Source: JBOGEB01 sp050743125 (GTDB taxonomy: Bacteria; Actinomycetota; Nitriliruptoria; Euzebyales; Egibacteraceae). From it: a DNA stretch of 25,924 nt. Every line of letters begins with the position of its first letter. Within the stretch, counting starts at the first letter, position 1. The translations under genes were made by a program, and so were the position numbers. The notes under the pieces were generated by a model. It had not been told where the DNA came from, did not search any database, and saw nothing but the letters and a program-made list of their open reading frames with translations. This document shows, in pieces, positions 15,848-23,939 of the stretch. The stretch is from the NCBI GenBank assembly GCA_050743125.1, contig JBOGEB010000046.1, positions 1 through 25,924 of the forward strand, written 5' to 3'.

Positions 15848-17073
15848 CGCTCTCCCACCTCCAGGCGGCGCTCCAGCCGTTGGCTCGCGCGGGACATCGA
15901 GTAGCAGAAGGCCCAGTAGATGAAACAGGCGAAGACGAGCGTCTCGGCCTGCAGGCCCTGGCCAGAGAACTGCGGCTGCCCGTTGACGCTCTGCGCAATG
16001 CTCAGCAGTTCGGTGAGGCCGATGATCTTCACGAGCGCAGTGTCCTTGAACAGGCTGATGAACTGGCCGACGACTGCCGGGATCACGTTCTGCAGCGCCT
16101 GCGGCAGCACGATGAGGAACGTCGTCCGCAGCGGCGACAGGCCGATTGCCTGCGCAGCTTCGATCTGGCCCCTCGCGACGCCTTGGAGGCCGCCCCGGAC
16201 GATCTCGGCGAGGTACGCGGCGGTGAACGCAATCAGGGCGATCAGGGCGCGTGTGGCGAGGCTGGGCTTCAGGTCTGAGGGCAGGAAGAACCCGACCGTG
16301 GCACCGATGAGCAGGATCGTGATGAGCGGCACGCCACGGACGAGCTCGATGTAGGCCGTGCAGGTCGCGCGCACGGCGGGCAGGCTCGACCGGCGCCCGA
16401 GCGCGAGCAGGACCCCCAAGGGGAAGCTCAGCACGATCCCGCCTACGGCGAGGAAGAGGGTGAGCAGAAGGCCGCCCCATTCGTCCCACCCGACGCCCCC
16501 GAACGCCGTGAGCGCGGCGTACGCGCCGATCACGACGGCGAGCCAGACGAGCGGCAGCCGCCGGGTCGTGGTGTCCGGCAGGCGCCGCCCGACCAACCAT
16601 CCGCCAGCTGTGACCGCGACGGCGCCGAGCGTAAGCAGCAGCGGCGTGGGGGTCCGGGTGAACGCGAGCAGCACGACGACGAGCGCGAGCAGCGGGACGG
16701 CCCTGCGCGCCGTGCTCCAGCGCCCTTCCGCCGCCCTCAGCGAAACCCCGACGCTCACCCCGACGACCGCAGCGAGCAAGAACACGGCGATCCACACTCG
16801 GTAGAGCTCGCCACGGGGGAACGGGCCGAGCATCGCGGTCGCGAGGTTGACCCGGATGATCTCCCAGCGGCCGGTGACGAACACGAACCGCGCCACCTTG
16901 AAGGTCACCCACGAGAGCATTGCGGCGAACACGACGGTCAGGACGGCGTTGTACCAGGTGCTGAAGAGGTTCTGGGTGACCCACTGTGCCGGTGACGCCG
17001 CTCGGACGCGCGGCTCCTCCTCGGGGACCGGGATCGGCTCCTCCAGCGCGGTGCCGGTGGGTCCGACGGCCAT
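15844..17073 (-). CDS. aapM: Amino-acid ABC transporter permease (AapM-like)
   Basis: The product has 409 residues. The C-terminal half carries the permease core with the EAA loop that docks the ATPase (EAAQAIGLSPLRTTFLIVLP) and LFKDTALVKIIGLTELL. The N-terminal part has extra membrane segments before the core (NAVLTVVFAAMLSWVTFKVA; VWIAVFLLAAVVGVSVGV; LALVVVLLAF), as in AapM/BztC, which are longer than simple HisM-type permeases. The ATG at 17073 shares one base with the upstream stop (TGATG), and its own stop overlaps aapP. It should pair with AapQ as a heterodimeric channel for general L-amino acids. Confidence 0.93.
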   Translation of the reverse strand: MAVGPTGTALEEPIPVPEEEPRVRAASPAQWVTQNLFSTWYNAVLTVVFAAMLSWVTFKVARFVFVTGRWEIIRVNLATAMLGPFPRGELYRVWIAVFLLAAVVGVSVGVSLRAAEGRWSTARRAVPLLALVVVLLAFTRTPTPLLLTLGAVAVTAGGWLVGRRLPDTTTRRLPLVWLAVVIGAYAALTAFGGVGWDEWGGLLLTLFLAVGGIVLSFPLGVLLALGRRSSLPAVRATCTAYIELVRGVPLITILLIGATVGFFLPSDLKPSLATRALIALIAFTAAYLAEIVRGGLQGVARGQIEAAQAIGLSPLRTTFLIVLPQALQNVIPAVVGQFISLFKDTALVKIIGLTELLSIAQSVNGQPQFSGQGLQAETLVFACFIYWAFCYSMSRASQRLERRLEVGER

Positions 17074-18248
17074 CAGGGAGCCTCCAGCGCGAGCCGGCGG
17101 TTGGCGAGGTTTGCCACGAGCGAGATCACGAGCGACAGGAACAGGTAGCAGGCCATGAGCAGCAGGTACAGCTGCGGCGCTGGATTGCCGTTCGCAACCG
17201 CTTGCTGGGTGATTTGGGTGAGCTCGAAGTATCCGATGGCCACAGCGAGCGACGAGTTCTTCGTCAGGTTGAGGCACTGGTTCGCGAGCGGCGGAATCAT
17301 GACCCGCAGCGCCTGCGGCAGGACGACGAACCGTATCCGCTGAAACGGCGTCAGGCCCATGGCGGTCGCGGCCTCGGTCTGTCCCTTCGGCACCGCGAGG
17401 ATGCTGCCGCGGACGATCTCGGCGATTTGGCTCGCCGTGTAGAGGACAAGACCGACCAGCAGCGCCGCGAACTCTGGCCGAAGCTGGATTCTCCCGGTCA
17501 CTATCCGGCCCTGGGAAGACGGAAAGGACAGCGCGACCGGACGGCCCAGCACGAAGTACGCAGCGACCGCCGCCGCAACCACCACCGCGCCGCCCCAGAG
17601 CACGCGGTGATGCGGCTGCCCGGTAGCGTCGAACCGGCGCGTGCGCCAGACGGCCACCACGATCGCCGCCGCAAGCCCGGCCACAACGACGGCGAGGAGC
17701 GGTCCGATGTCGCCGCGCGCCTGGACCCACGGCACCGCGAGCCCCCGGTTGGAGAGCACCACGGCGCCCAGCCACTTGGTCGGCGTGTCCGGCAGCAGCC
17801 GCAGCAGGACCGCGGTGTAGCAGAACACCAGGATGACGAGCACCGGAATGTTGCGCAGCACCTCGACGTACACAGCGGCGGACCGGCGGACCAGCCAGTT
17901 CGTCGACAGCCGGGCGATGCCGACCCCGATCCCGAGGATCGTCGCGAGCACGATCCCCACCGCCGAGACCTCGACGGTCTGTCTCAGCCCGATGAGGAGG
18001 GCGTCACGGATCGGCTGGCCGGGGTCGAAGACGACGTCGGGGATGTTCACCCCGGTCGGACGGCCGAGGAAGTCGAACCCTGTCGGCAGCTCCCTCTGGA
18101 GCAGGTTGGCACGTAGGTTGCCCCACAAGTAGACGAGCAGCGCCAGAACCGCCGCGACGAAGACGACCTGGAACGCCGCCCGCAGGACCTGGACGTCTCG
18201 CCACGGCGGCGGCCGGGCCTGCGTGCGCGCTGCCGTCGCGCTCGTCAC
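17073..18248 (-). CDS. aapQ: Amino-acid ABC transporter permease (AapQ-like)
   Basis: The product has 391 residues, starting at GTG 18248, 17 bases after the binding-protein stop, with GCGGAG seven bases upstream. After a first membrane helix (AAFQVVFVAAVLALLVYLWG) comes a long external loop with the AapQ/BztB-like stretch GFDFLGRPTGVNIPD. The inner-membrane core follows with IGLRQTVEVSAVGIVLATIL, the conserved EVLRNIPVLVILVFCYTAV, and the ATPase-docking loop TEAATAMGLTPFQRIRFVVL. The size and loop match the QAT-type amino-acid uptake permeases. It is translationally linked to aapM (TGATG). Confidence 0.93.
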   Translation of the reverse strand: MTSATAARTQARPPPWRDVQVLRAAFQVVFVAAVLALLVYLWGNLRANLLQRELPTGFDFLGRPTGVNIPDVVFDPGQPIRDALLIGLRQTVEVSAVGIVLATILGIGVGIARLSTNWLVRRSAAVYVEVLRNIPVLVILVFCYTAVLLRLLPDTPTKWLGAVVLSNRGLAVPWVQARGDIGPLLAVVVAGLAAAIVVAVWRTRRFDATGQPHHRVLWGGAVVVAAAVAAYFVLGRPVALSFPSSQGRIVTGRIQLRPEFAALLVGLVLYTASQIAEIVRGSILAVPKGQTEAATAMGLTPFQRIRFVVLPQALRVMIPPLANQCLNLTKNSSLAVAIGYFELTQITQQAVANGNPAPQLYLLLMACYLFLSLVISLVANLANRRLALEAP

Positions 18249-18265
18249 CTCGGGGCTCCGCCCGC

Positions 18266-19378
18266 TTACCGGTACGGCGGCGCGTAGTGCAGGCCGCCCT
18301 TGGTGTACAGGTTGTTCAGACCGCGTGGAATGCCGAGCGGGCCGAGATTCCGATCGTAGATCTCCTGGTAGTTGCCCACTTGCGCGACGACCTTCACGGC
18401 AAAGTCCGGCGACAGCCCGAGCCCGGGGTCGAACACGGTCGGCGCCTTGCCCGCCCCCTGGATCAAGGGCTGCCCGAGGAAACGGCGGATGTCGAGGTTC
18501 TCGCTCGAGCGCATCTGCTCGACGTTCTTCGAGTCGATTCCGAACTCCTCGGCCTGGATGGTGGCGATCACGGCCCAATTGACCGCGTCGAACCAAGCCT
18601 TGTCGCCGTCGGGCACTGCCTGACCGAGCGGCTCCTTCGAGAACGTCTCGTCAAAAATGCGCAGCGACTGCGGGCCGCCCTTGTCCTGCGGCCACTGCGA
18701 TCGGATCCCCGCGAGCTGCGCCTGGTCCGAGGTCCACCCGTCGCACCGCTTCTGTTCGAAGGCCTGCAGCAGCGTCGGGACGTCCTGGAACGGCACCGTC
18801 TCGTAGCGGATACCGCCCGCCGCGAATCGGGTCGCGAGGTTGAGCTCGGTCGTGGTACCGGTCACGACACAGATGGCGGTGTTCGCCATGTCCTCCGGCT
18901 TCCGGAAAGGGCTGTCCGCGCGGACCATGATCGTCTGGCCGTCGTAGAACGTCGTCGTCACGAACGCCGCACCCTGCCCCCCGTCCCGTTGGGCGGTCCA
19001 CGTGGTGTTCCGGCTGAGCACGTCGATCTCCCCCGACTGGAGCGCGGGAAACCGCTGGTCAGCCACGAGCGGCCGGTACGCGACCTTGCTCGCGTCGCCG
19101 AGTACCGCCGCCGCGACGACCTTGCAGTAGTCGACGTCGAACCCGGCGAAGGTGCCGTCCGGCTGGCGGAACCCGATGCCTGGGACGGAGTCGTTCACGC
19201 CACAGACCAGCTGCCCCCGAGCCTTGACCGTGTCGAGGATGCTCCCACCTCCGTTCGCGCCCGGCGGTGACGCCCCGCCCTGGCTCCCGCCCCGCTGCGC
19301 GACGCACCCTGCAAGGAGCAGTCCAAGCACAACCAGCGCTGCCCACACCAAATTGGTTCGCAACGGTTCTCCCCTCAT
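18266..19378 (-). CDS. aapJ: Amino-acid ABC transporter substrate-binding lipoprotein (AapJ-like)
   Basis: The product has 370 residues. It has a lipoprotein signal (VVLGLLLAGC, Cys25), so it is tethered outside the membrane. The periplasmic-binding fold matches AapJ/BztA: GFDVDYCKVVAAAVLGDASK, LQSGEIDVLSRNTTWT, FYDGQTIMV, VGNYQEIYDRNLGPLGI, then GLNNLYTKGGLHYAPPYR at the C-terminus. Family members bind a broad range of polar amino acids; the specific ligand is not evident. ATG 19378 is given as start, but GAGGGGAG lies just inside it and points to TTG 19363 (residue 6) as a credible alternative that keeps the signal peptide. It starts only 24 bases after the NACHT gene stop. Confidence 0.94.
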   Translation of the reverse strand: MRGEPLRTNLVWAALVVLGLLLAGCVAQRGGSQGGASPPGANGGGSILDTVKARGQLVCGVNDSVPGIGFRQPDGTFAGFDVDYCKVVAAAVLGDASKVAYRPLVADQRFPALQSGEIDVLSRNTTWTAQRDGGQGAAFVTTTFYDGQTIMVRADSPFRKPEDMANTAICVVTGTTTELNLATRFAAGGIRYETVPFQDVPTLLQAFEQKRCDGWTSDQAQLAGIRSQWPQDKGGPQSLRIFDETFSKEPLGQAVPDGDKAWFDAVNWAVIATIQAEEFGIDSKNVEQMRSSENLDIRRFLGQPLIQGAGKAPTVFDPGLGLSPDFAVKVVAQVGNYQEIYDRNLGPLGIPRGLNNLYTKGGLHYAPPYR

Positions 19379-19402
19379 CGATCATTGCTTCGAGACCGCT
19401 TG

Positions 19403-22400
19403 TCAGAGCTTACGGGTAGCGCTGGCGATCTCCTCCAGCCACGCCGGTCGCTCCTGCGCGGTCAGCGATCGGTAGACGAAGGGTGCGACCTGGGCGAGCA
19501 TGCCGTACAGCTCGAGGCGGGACCGCTCATCGGCGTTCGACCACGCTCTGAGAAGATAGCGGCAAAGCACTCCTGCGAGCGTTGGATCGTTCGTCCCTGC
19601 CAGCGCCTCTGCGGCAGCCATGCGGACACGGTATCGAGGGTCGGCCAGGCGGTCGGTCAACCTGGTCAGGGCTGCCTCATGGGTCGTACCTGCCAACGCC
19701 CACGCCGCAGCCGCGCTGACGTTGAGTTGGGGGTCGGTGAGCCGGTCGGTCAGCCGGGCCAGCGCCCCTGGGTCGGTGGTGCCCGCCAACGCCTCCGCCG
19801 CGCGCTCGCGGACGCGGGGGCTGGGGTCAGCGAGCAGGTCGGTCAGCCGGGCCAGCACCCCAGGGTTGCTCGTGCCCGCCAACGCCCGCGCCGCAGCCAT
19901 GCTGATACCCGGGCTGGGGTCGGCGAGCAGGTCGGTCAGTCGAGCGAGCGCTGCCTCGTCGGTCGCGCCCGCCAGCGCCCGCGCCGCAGCCGCGCAGACC
20001 CTGCGGTCGCTGAGCAAGTCGACCAGCCGGGCGCGCACTCCCTCATGGTTCGTCCCGGCCAAGGCTCGCACCGCGCTCTCGCGGACGTTGGGGTTGAGAT
20101 CGCTCAGCAGGTCGGTCACCCGGGCCAGCACTCCTGGGTTGCTCGTGCCCGCCACCGCCCGCACCGCGCGCTCACGGACGTTTGGGTCGGGGTCGGCGAG
20201 CCAATCGGTCAGCCGACTCAGCGCTGCCTCATGGGTCGTGCCCGTCAACGCCCGTGCCGCGGCCACACAGACGTTGGTGTCGGGATCGGCGAGCCGGTCG
20301 GTCAGCCGCCGCAGCGCTGCCTCATGGGTCGTGCCTGCCAAGGCCTCCGCCGCGCGCTCCCGGACGTTGGGGTCGAGGTCGCTGAGCAGGTCGGTCAGCC
20401 GGGTCAGCACTCGCGGGTCGGTCGTGCCCGCCAACGCCCGTGCCGCGGTCGCGCGGACGTCACGGTCGGTGAGCAGATCGGTCAGCCGGGCGAGCGCTGC
20501 CTGCTGAGTCGTACCCGCCAACGCAGTTGCCGCCGCCCTGCGGACATCGGCGTGAGGACTGCCCAGAAGCGCAGTGAGACCCCCTTGCGTGGCCGGGTTC
20601 GCGACACGAACCAAGTCGTTGAGCACCCGGATGGCCATCAGCTCGTCAGGAGTCCCAACCCATGGGCGGGTGAGCAGCTGGAGCAGTCGTCCTGCCACCT
20701 GCACGATCTCGCTTGTGGCCAACGCGGGAGCGGTTTCGGCCGCGGCGCGGCCCGCGTGGAGCAACGGCATGTGGAACAGATCCACGTCGTGGTCAAGGAG
20801 TTTTTTGAGCAGCCATTCGGGGCGCTCGAGCCGTCCCCCGAGCAGCGCGATGACCTGTTCCCAATCGTAGTCGAACCAAAGATGCGCATCGATGACGGCC
20901 CACCGTTGTTGCTCGCCGAGGCTGGCAAGATGACAGGCAACGAGGTACTCGTGGAAGGTGCGGTGCAAGAAGAGGTACGGAACCGCTCTGCCATCCGTCG
21001 GATAGCTGGCGGGTATCAGCACCCCGTCATCGACGCTCAACTCTTTCAACAGGCTTGCTGGATCCCTGCCAGATGCAAGGAACTCCTGGTACGGTGCGCC
21101 GGACCCGCGGATGGCTTCTAGAAGCTCATCGGGCCACATGAGGTCGGTCCAACCGTCGGGATGATCGGCGAACACCTGTGCAATATGTTGCAACAGCTCC
21201 AGCTTGCGATCGATCTCCCAGTCGGCGGGGCGTTGGTCTACAGGGCGATGCTCGCGTGCGAGGAACCGACGCAGAATGCGCTCGTACAGCTCGTTGCGAC
21301 GACTGGGGAGCTGCTCTTGCGGGTCGGCAGCAAGGACGCAGAGAAGGGTGAGGAGCAAAGGAATACGGCTGAGGCCTTGCAGGGCCGGGTTGGCGCGGAT
21401 CTGGTCACGGACCCGCTGCGCGTCCGTGGGCGCCGGGAGCCAGGCGTCGATGAACGTCTCCGCATCGGTCGGCGCGAAGGGCATGAGCTCGACGTGCGCC
21501 ACGTCCGGGACTTGGAGGGGCGCGCCGGCGTAACCGGCCAACCGTGACGTGATGACCAGGCGCGCCTCGGGGTTGTGCTCCGCGAAGTCCGACAACGCTG
21601 CCGAGAGCCGGGCGAGATCGGTCCTGCTGACCTCGTCAAGGGCGTCCAGCAGAAGGATGCAGTGTCCGTAGGCGAGGTGCTGGGAGAGCCAGCGGGTGAA
21701 CGTCGGCGGGAGCTGATAACGGCTTGCGAGCAACGCGGGCAACGCCGTCACGATCCCGCCGGGTCGTCCAGACGCGCTGGTGAGCTGGCCAGCGAGCTCG
21801 TCCAAGCGGACCCGCAAGGGGACCGCGATCTGGCAAAGCGCGGCACCGTCGTCCAGCTGGCGTTGTGCGGCAACGGCAAGGCGGTGGGCTTCGCTGCGCA
21901 GGAGCCAGGTCTTCCCGGAGCCGGGCTGCCCGAGGACTACCAGGTGCCGGTGACGTTGCGCAACGGTTGCCCATGGCACCACTGCGCTCTCGTCGGCTGG
22001 CTCAGACACCTCGGGCCAGTACACGCACCCAAGACCGCGCCCGCGAATCCGGCCGAGCGGCAACGACGCCAAGCTCGTGTGGATCCGCACCCGCTGATGC
22101 AGCTTTTGGAAGTCGAAGCTGGCCGGGTAATAGGTAGGCAGATGTCCGGTGCGAGCCTCTTCACTGACCCGCTGGAGGTAGTCGCTCAGCTGAGCACGCA
22201 AAAAATCGACGGCGACCATGGTCAGGCCAACGCCTGGCTCGGAGACGACGCACGCCGGCACGGCGTCAGGATGGTCTTCCTGCGCTATGGCAAGGATCCG
22301 ATCGATCATCTCGCGCGGGGTTCGCCTCGGGAGGTGCGCATCGCGAAAGCCCTGCTCTGCCGCGACCTCGAACTGCCCATTCGTGGAGTCGGGCGTGGGC

Positions 22401-22408
22401 CGGGTCAT
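19403..22408 (-). CDS. NACHT-domain STAND NTPase with C-terminal HEAT-like repeat array (NLR-like)
   Basis: The product has 1001 residues. Residues 1-125 match no domain I know. The NACHT module has Walker A GQPGSGKT (160-167), Walker B ILLLDALDE (251-259), and RLVITSRLAGYAG (283-295), followed by the helical stretch ALQGLSRIPLLLTLLCVLAA and FLHRTFHEYLVACHL, typical of NACHT winged-helix parts. From about residue 629 to 934 lie ten HEAT-like repeats, eight of 31 and two of 29 residues, with a partial eleventh and a C-terminal cap. STAND NTPases of this layout are switch proteins that oligomerise after sensing a ligand; several bacterial NACHT proteins protect against phage. Defence function here is inferred. 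No nuclease, TIR, protease or membrane effector is seen, so the effector is either the unknown N-terminus or another protein. Its ATG overlaps the stop of the sigma-like gene (ATGA). Confidence 0.92.
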   Translation of the reverse strand: MTRPTPDSTNGQFEVAAEQGFRDAHLPRRTPREMIDRILAIAQEDHPDAVPACVVSEPGVGLTMVAVDFLRAQLSDYLQRVSEEARTGHLPTYYPASFDFQKLHQRVRIHTSLASLPLGRIRGRGLGCVYWPEVSEPADESAVVPWATVAQRHRHLVVLGQPGSGKTWLLRSEAHRLAVAAQRQLDDGAALCQIAVPLRVRLDELAGQLTSASGRPGGIVTALPALLASRYQLPPTFTRWLSQHLAYGHCILLLDALDEVSRTDLARLSAALSDFAEHNPEARLVITSRLAGYAGAPLQVPDVAHVELMPFAPTDAETFIDAWLPAPTDAQRVRDQIRANPALQGLSRIPLLLTLLCVLAADPQEQLPSRRNELYERILRRFLAREHRPVDQRPADWEIDRKLELLQHIAQVFADHPDGWTDLMWPDELLEAIRGSGAPYQEFLASGRDPASLLKELSVDDGVLIPASYPTDGRAVPYLFLHRTFHEYLVACHLASLGEQQRWAVIDAHLWFDYDWEQVIALLGGRLERPEWLLKKLLDHDVDLFHMPLLHAGRAAAETAPALATSEIVQVAGRLLQLLTRPWVGTPDELMAIRVLNDLVRVANPATQGGLTALLGSPHADVRRAAATALAGTTQQAALARLTDLLTDRDVRATAARALAGTTDPRVLTRLTDLLSDLDPNVRERAAEALAGTTHEAALRRLTDRLADPDTNVCVAAARALTGTTHEAALSRLTDWLADPDPNVRERAVRAVAGTSNPGVLARVTDLLSDLNPNVRESAVRALAGTNHEGVRARLVDLLSDRRVCAAAARALAGATDEAALARLTDLLADPSPGISMAAARALAGTSNPGVLARLTDLLADPSPRVRERAAEALAGTTDPGALARLTDRLTDPQLNVSAAAAWALAGTTHEAALTRLTDRLADPRYRVRMAAAEALAGTNDPTLAGVLCRYLLRAWSNADERSRLELYGMLAQVAPFVYRSLTAQERPAWLEEIASATRKL
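19607..20524 (-). repeat. Ten tandem 93-/87-base repeats coding HEAT-like units
   Basis: Inside the NACHT gene the DNA repeats with a 93-base period (31 codons), with two copies of 87 bases. The core of each unit reads roughly ALAGT-x6-LxRLTDLLxDP-x3-VRxxAAx. Copies are strikingly alike. Differences cluster at the five or six positions after ALAGT (THEAAL, SNPGVL, TDPGAL, TQQAAL, NHEGVR, TDEAAL) and around the inter-helix loop (DPN, NPN, SPR, DTN). This pattern suggests recent duplication or exchange among copies. Confidence 0.9.
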
Positions 22409-23169
22409 GATGCTTCCTCCTCCGGCTTGCCGCGTTGTTGCTGCCACTGCCGGTGCTTGGCGACGAAACGCTCGACCACACGAGGTGTGACTCCGAGCAT
22501 CTCGGCGATCTCAGCTTGCGTGTAACCCTCCTCACGTTTGCGCAAAACGAAGGCAGTTCGGGGGCCGAGCTCCTCGCACAACCGCCGTTCTGCCTCCTCC
22601 AGGCCAAGCTGGCGCTCGGCCCGCTCGGCCGGGTCAGCACAGTCACGTTGGCCATACCTACAGTCCGCTTCGGTGAGATCCTCGAGGATCTGCACTTGCT
22701 GCCAGGGAGGCGGTCGTGTCTCACCCAGCCAGCGCCGGTACACGTTGGGGAAGCAGAACAGGCATTGGCCGATAAAAAAGGTTTGGAGGCTCGCCCCGCC
22801 CGCCACGGACCAGCCCTCCTTCTCCAGGACTATTCGGAACGCTCGGACCGCACGGCCAACCGTCTCGCACGCGAGCTCTGTGGCAACATCCCCGGTGAGC
22901 GTCCGGCCGTCCGACGGCGGGTGGAGGCGAAGCCGGTGCCACTTCTCCTGCATGCGGTTGAACACCTGCCCCGTCTCGATCCACCCCTTGATCACCGGGA
23001 AGCCGCAGTCGGCCAGGCGCTCGGCGAACCGCTCCCACACCGGCCCGCGGAAGCTCGCGGCCTGGAGCACCGCGAGCTGGCGCTGGTCTTCTCCATGGTT
23101 GCGGGGACCGGTGCTGAGCTTATCGGCATCGCCGCGCTCTCCTGGAGGGTGAGGCGGAAGGTTCGCCAT
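22405..23169 (-). CDS. Sigma-factor-like HTH protein paired with the NACHT gene
   Basis: The product has 254 residues, starting at ATG 23169 with GGGAG about eight bases upstream. The C-terminal part (about 180-240) looks like sigma-70 region 4: AERQLGLEEAERRLCEELGP, TAFVLRKREEGYTQAEIAEM and LGVTPRVVERFVAKH form the helix-turn-helix. The N-terminal part (about 30-150) has WERFAERLADCGFPVIKGWI, ETVGRAVRAF and GGASLQTFFIGQCLFCFPNV followed by YRRW; it resembles a group of sigma-like proteins from Streptomyces and relatives and could be a diverged region 2. It could act as an alternative sigma factor or as a plain DNA-binding regulator. Its stop overlaps the NACHT start (ATGA), so the two are made together and very likely work together. 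No anti-sigma gene is adjacent. Confidence 0.85.
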   Translation of the reverse strand: MANLPPHPPGERGDADKLSTGPRNHGEDQRQLAVLQAASFRGPVWERFAERLADCGFPVIKGWIETGQVFNRMQEKWHRLRLHPPSDGRTLTGDVATELACETVGRAVRAFRIVLEKEGWSVAGGASLQTFFIGQCLFCFPNVYRRWLGETRPPPWQQVQILEDLTEADCRYGQRDCADPAERAERQLGLEEAERRLCEELGPRTAFVLRKREEGYTQAEIAEMLGVTPRVVERFVAKHRQWQQQRGKPEEEAS

Positions 23170-23263
23170 AGGCCAGCTCCCGATCGAGCGGAATCCGCGG
23201 GCCGCACTGAGGTTGGACTCCTCCCCAGTGTTCTATGTGTACGCATGCAATTCACCCCCCTAG

Positions 23264-23779
23264 CTATTTGAGGATGTTGACCGCCCGGGCGATTACGAAG
23301 ATGACGGTTATCAACGAAATTACCGCCTGGAGCATCATTGTGAGTTTTGCCCAGCTCGACAGCGGGACGACGTCGGTCGGGCTGAACGCGGTAGCGTTCG
23401 TAAACGACAGGTACAGATAATCGGCGAAGGTGGGCCCCCAGTCGCCGGGGACGAGGTCGGGATTTCCCATCTGAGCGAACAGGAAGTGCGGATATGGAAG
23501 GTCAGCTTGGGCTCCGGTCCTCAGACCGCCCCGGTCGAGCCTCCAATACCACAGTGCGAACACGATCACGTTCGTAAGCCAGACGCCAGTGCCGGTAAGG
23601 AGCAAAGGGCCGGCCCCGTGACCGTCGGTTCCTGCCACCAAGCCCACTACCAGCCGGCCGACCGACCAGGCGTTGGCGAGGATGATGACCGCGATCACGA
23701 TCAAGCTGGGCCGACGCAGCAACGGCGACGGGCGGTCGATGGTCCGCGGGTCGCTCTCTGTCAAGAGCGGCTGCCTCAT
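23264..23779 (-). CDS. Small membrane protein, DUF1345/ion-channel-like
   Basis: The product has 171 residues and starts at ATG 23779 behind TTGGAGG. Three or four hydrophobic segments are visible: LIVIAVIILANAWSVGRLVV, LLLTGTGVWLTNVIVFALWY and AKLTMMLQAVISLITVIFVI. Between the last two is a re-entrant-like stretch, YLYLSFTNATAFSPTDVVPL, placed where two-helix channels have their pore loop, though no K+ filter TxGYG is present. It resembles DUF1345-type predicted membrane proteins that are widespread in actinobacteria; function is unknown. It lies 94 bases upstream of the sigma-like/NACHT pair and 160 bases downstream of uppS, all on one strand. It may belong to neither unit. Confidence 0.8.
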   Translation of the reverse strand: MRQPLLTESDPRTIDRPSPLLRRPSLIVIAVIILANAWSVGRLVVGLVAGTDGHGAGPLLLTGTGVWLTNVIVFALWYWRLDRGGLRTGAQADLPYPHFLFAQMGNPDLVPGDWGPTFADYLYLSFTNATAFSPTDVVPLSSWAKLTMMLQAVISLITVIFVIARAVNILK

Positions 23780-23841
23780 CGCGTGGCCTCCAACGTGGGG
23801 GTGCCGGCCGGTTGCGAGACCACCCCCGAATCAAGGGGTTC

Positions 23842-23871
23842 CCTGACGCCTGTCTCCCTGACGCCTGTCTC
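23842..23871. repeat. 15-base exact tandem duplication
   Basis: CCTGACGCCTGTCTC occurs twice back to back in the 160-base gap between uppS and the channel-like gene, about 65-90 bases upstream of that gene's start. It may be a pair of regulator half-sites or a simple slippage product. Confidence 0.7.
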
Positions 23872-23939
23872 GCTCTCGCTGTATGTGCGCCGGGCAGCGC
23901 GCCCCCACCCCGGCGCCGCCGTTGGGCTGGGCTGAGCGC

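Noticed and set aside
19607..20524. CRISPR-like periodic repeats
   Set aside because: The 93-base period is coding, in frame, and without spacers; it encodes HEAT-like protein repeats.
19385..21121. 578-codon plus-strand frame opposite the NACHT repeats
   Set aside because: Its periodic sequence merely mirrors the HEAT-repeat DNA on the other strand; it has no family features of its own.
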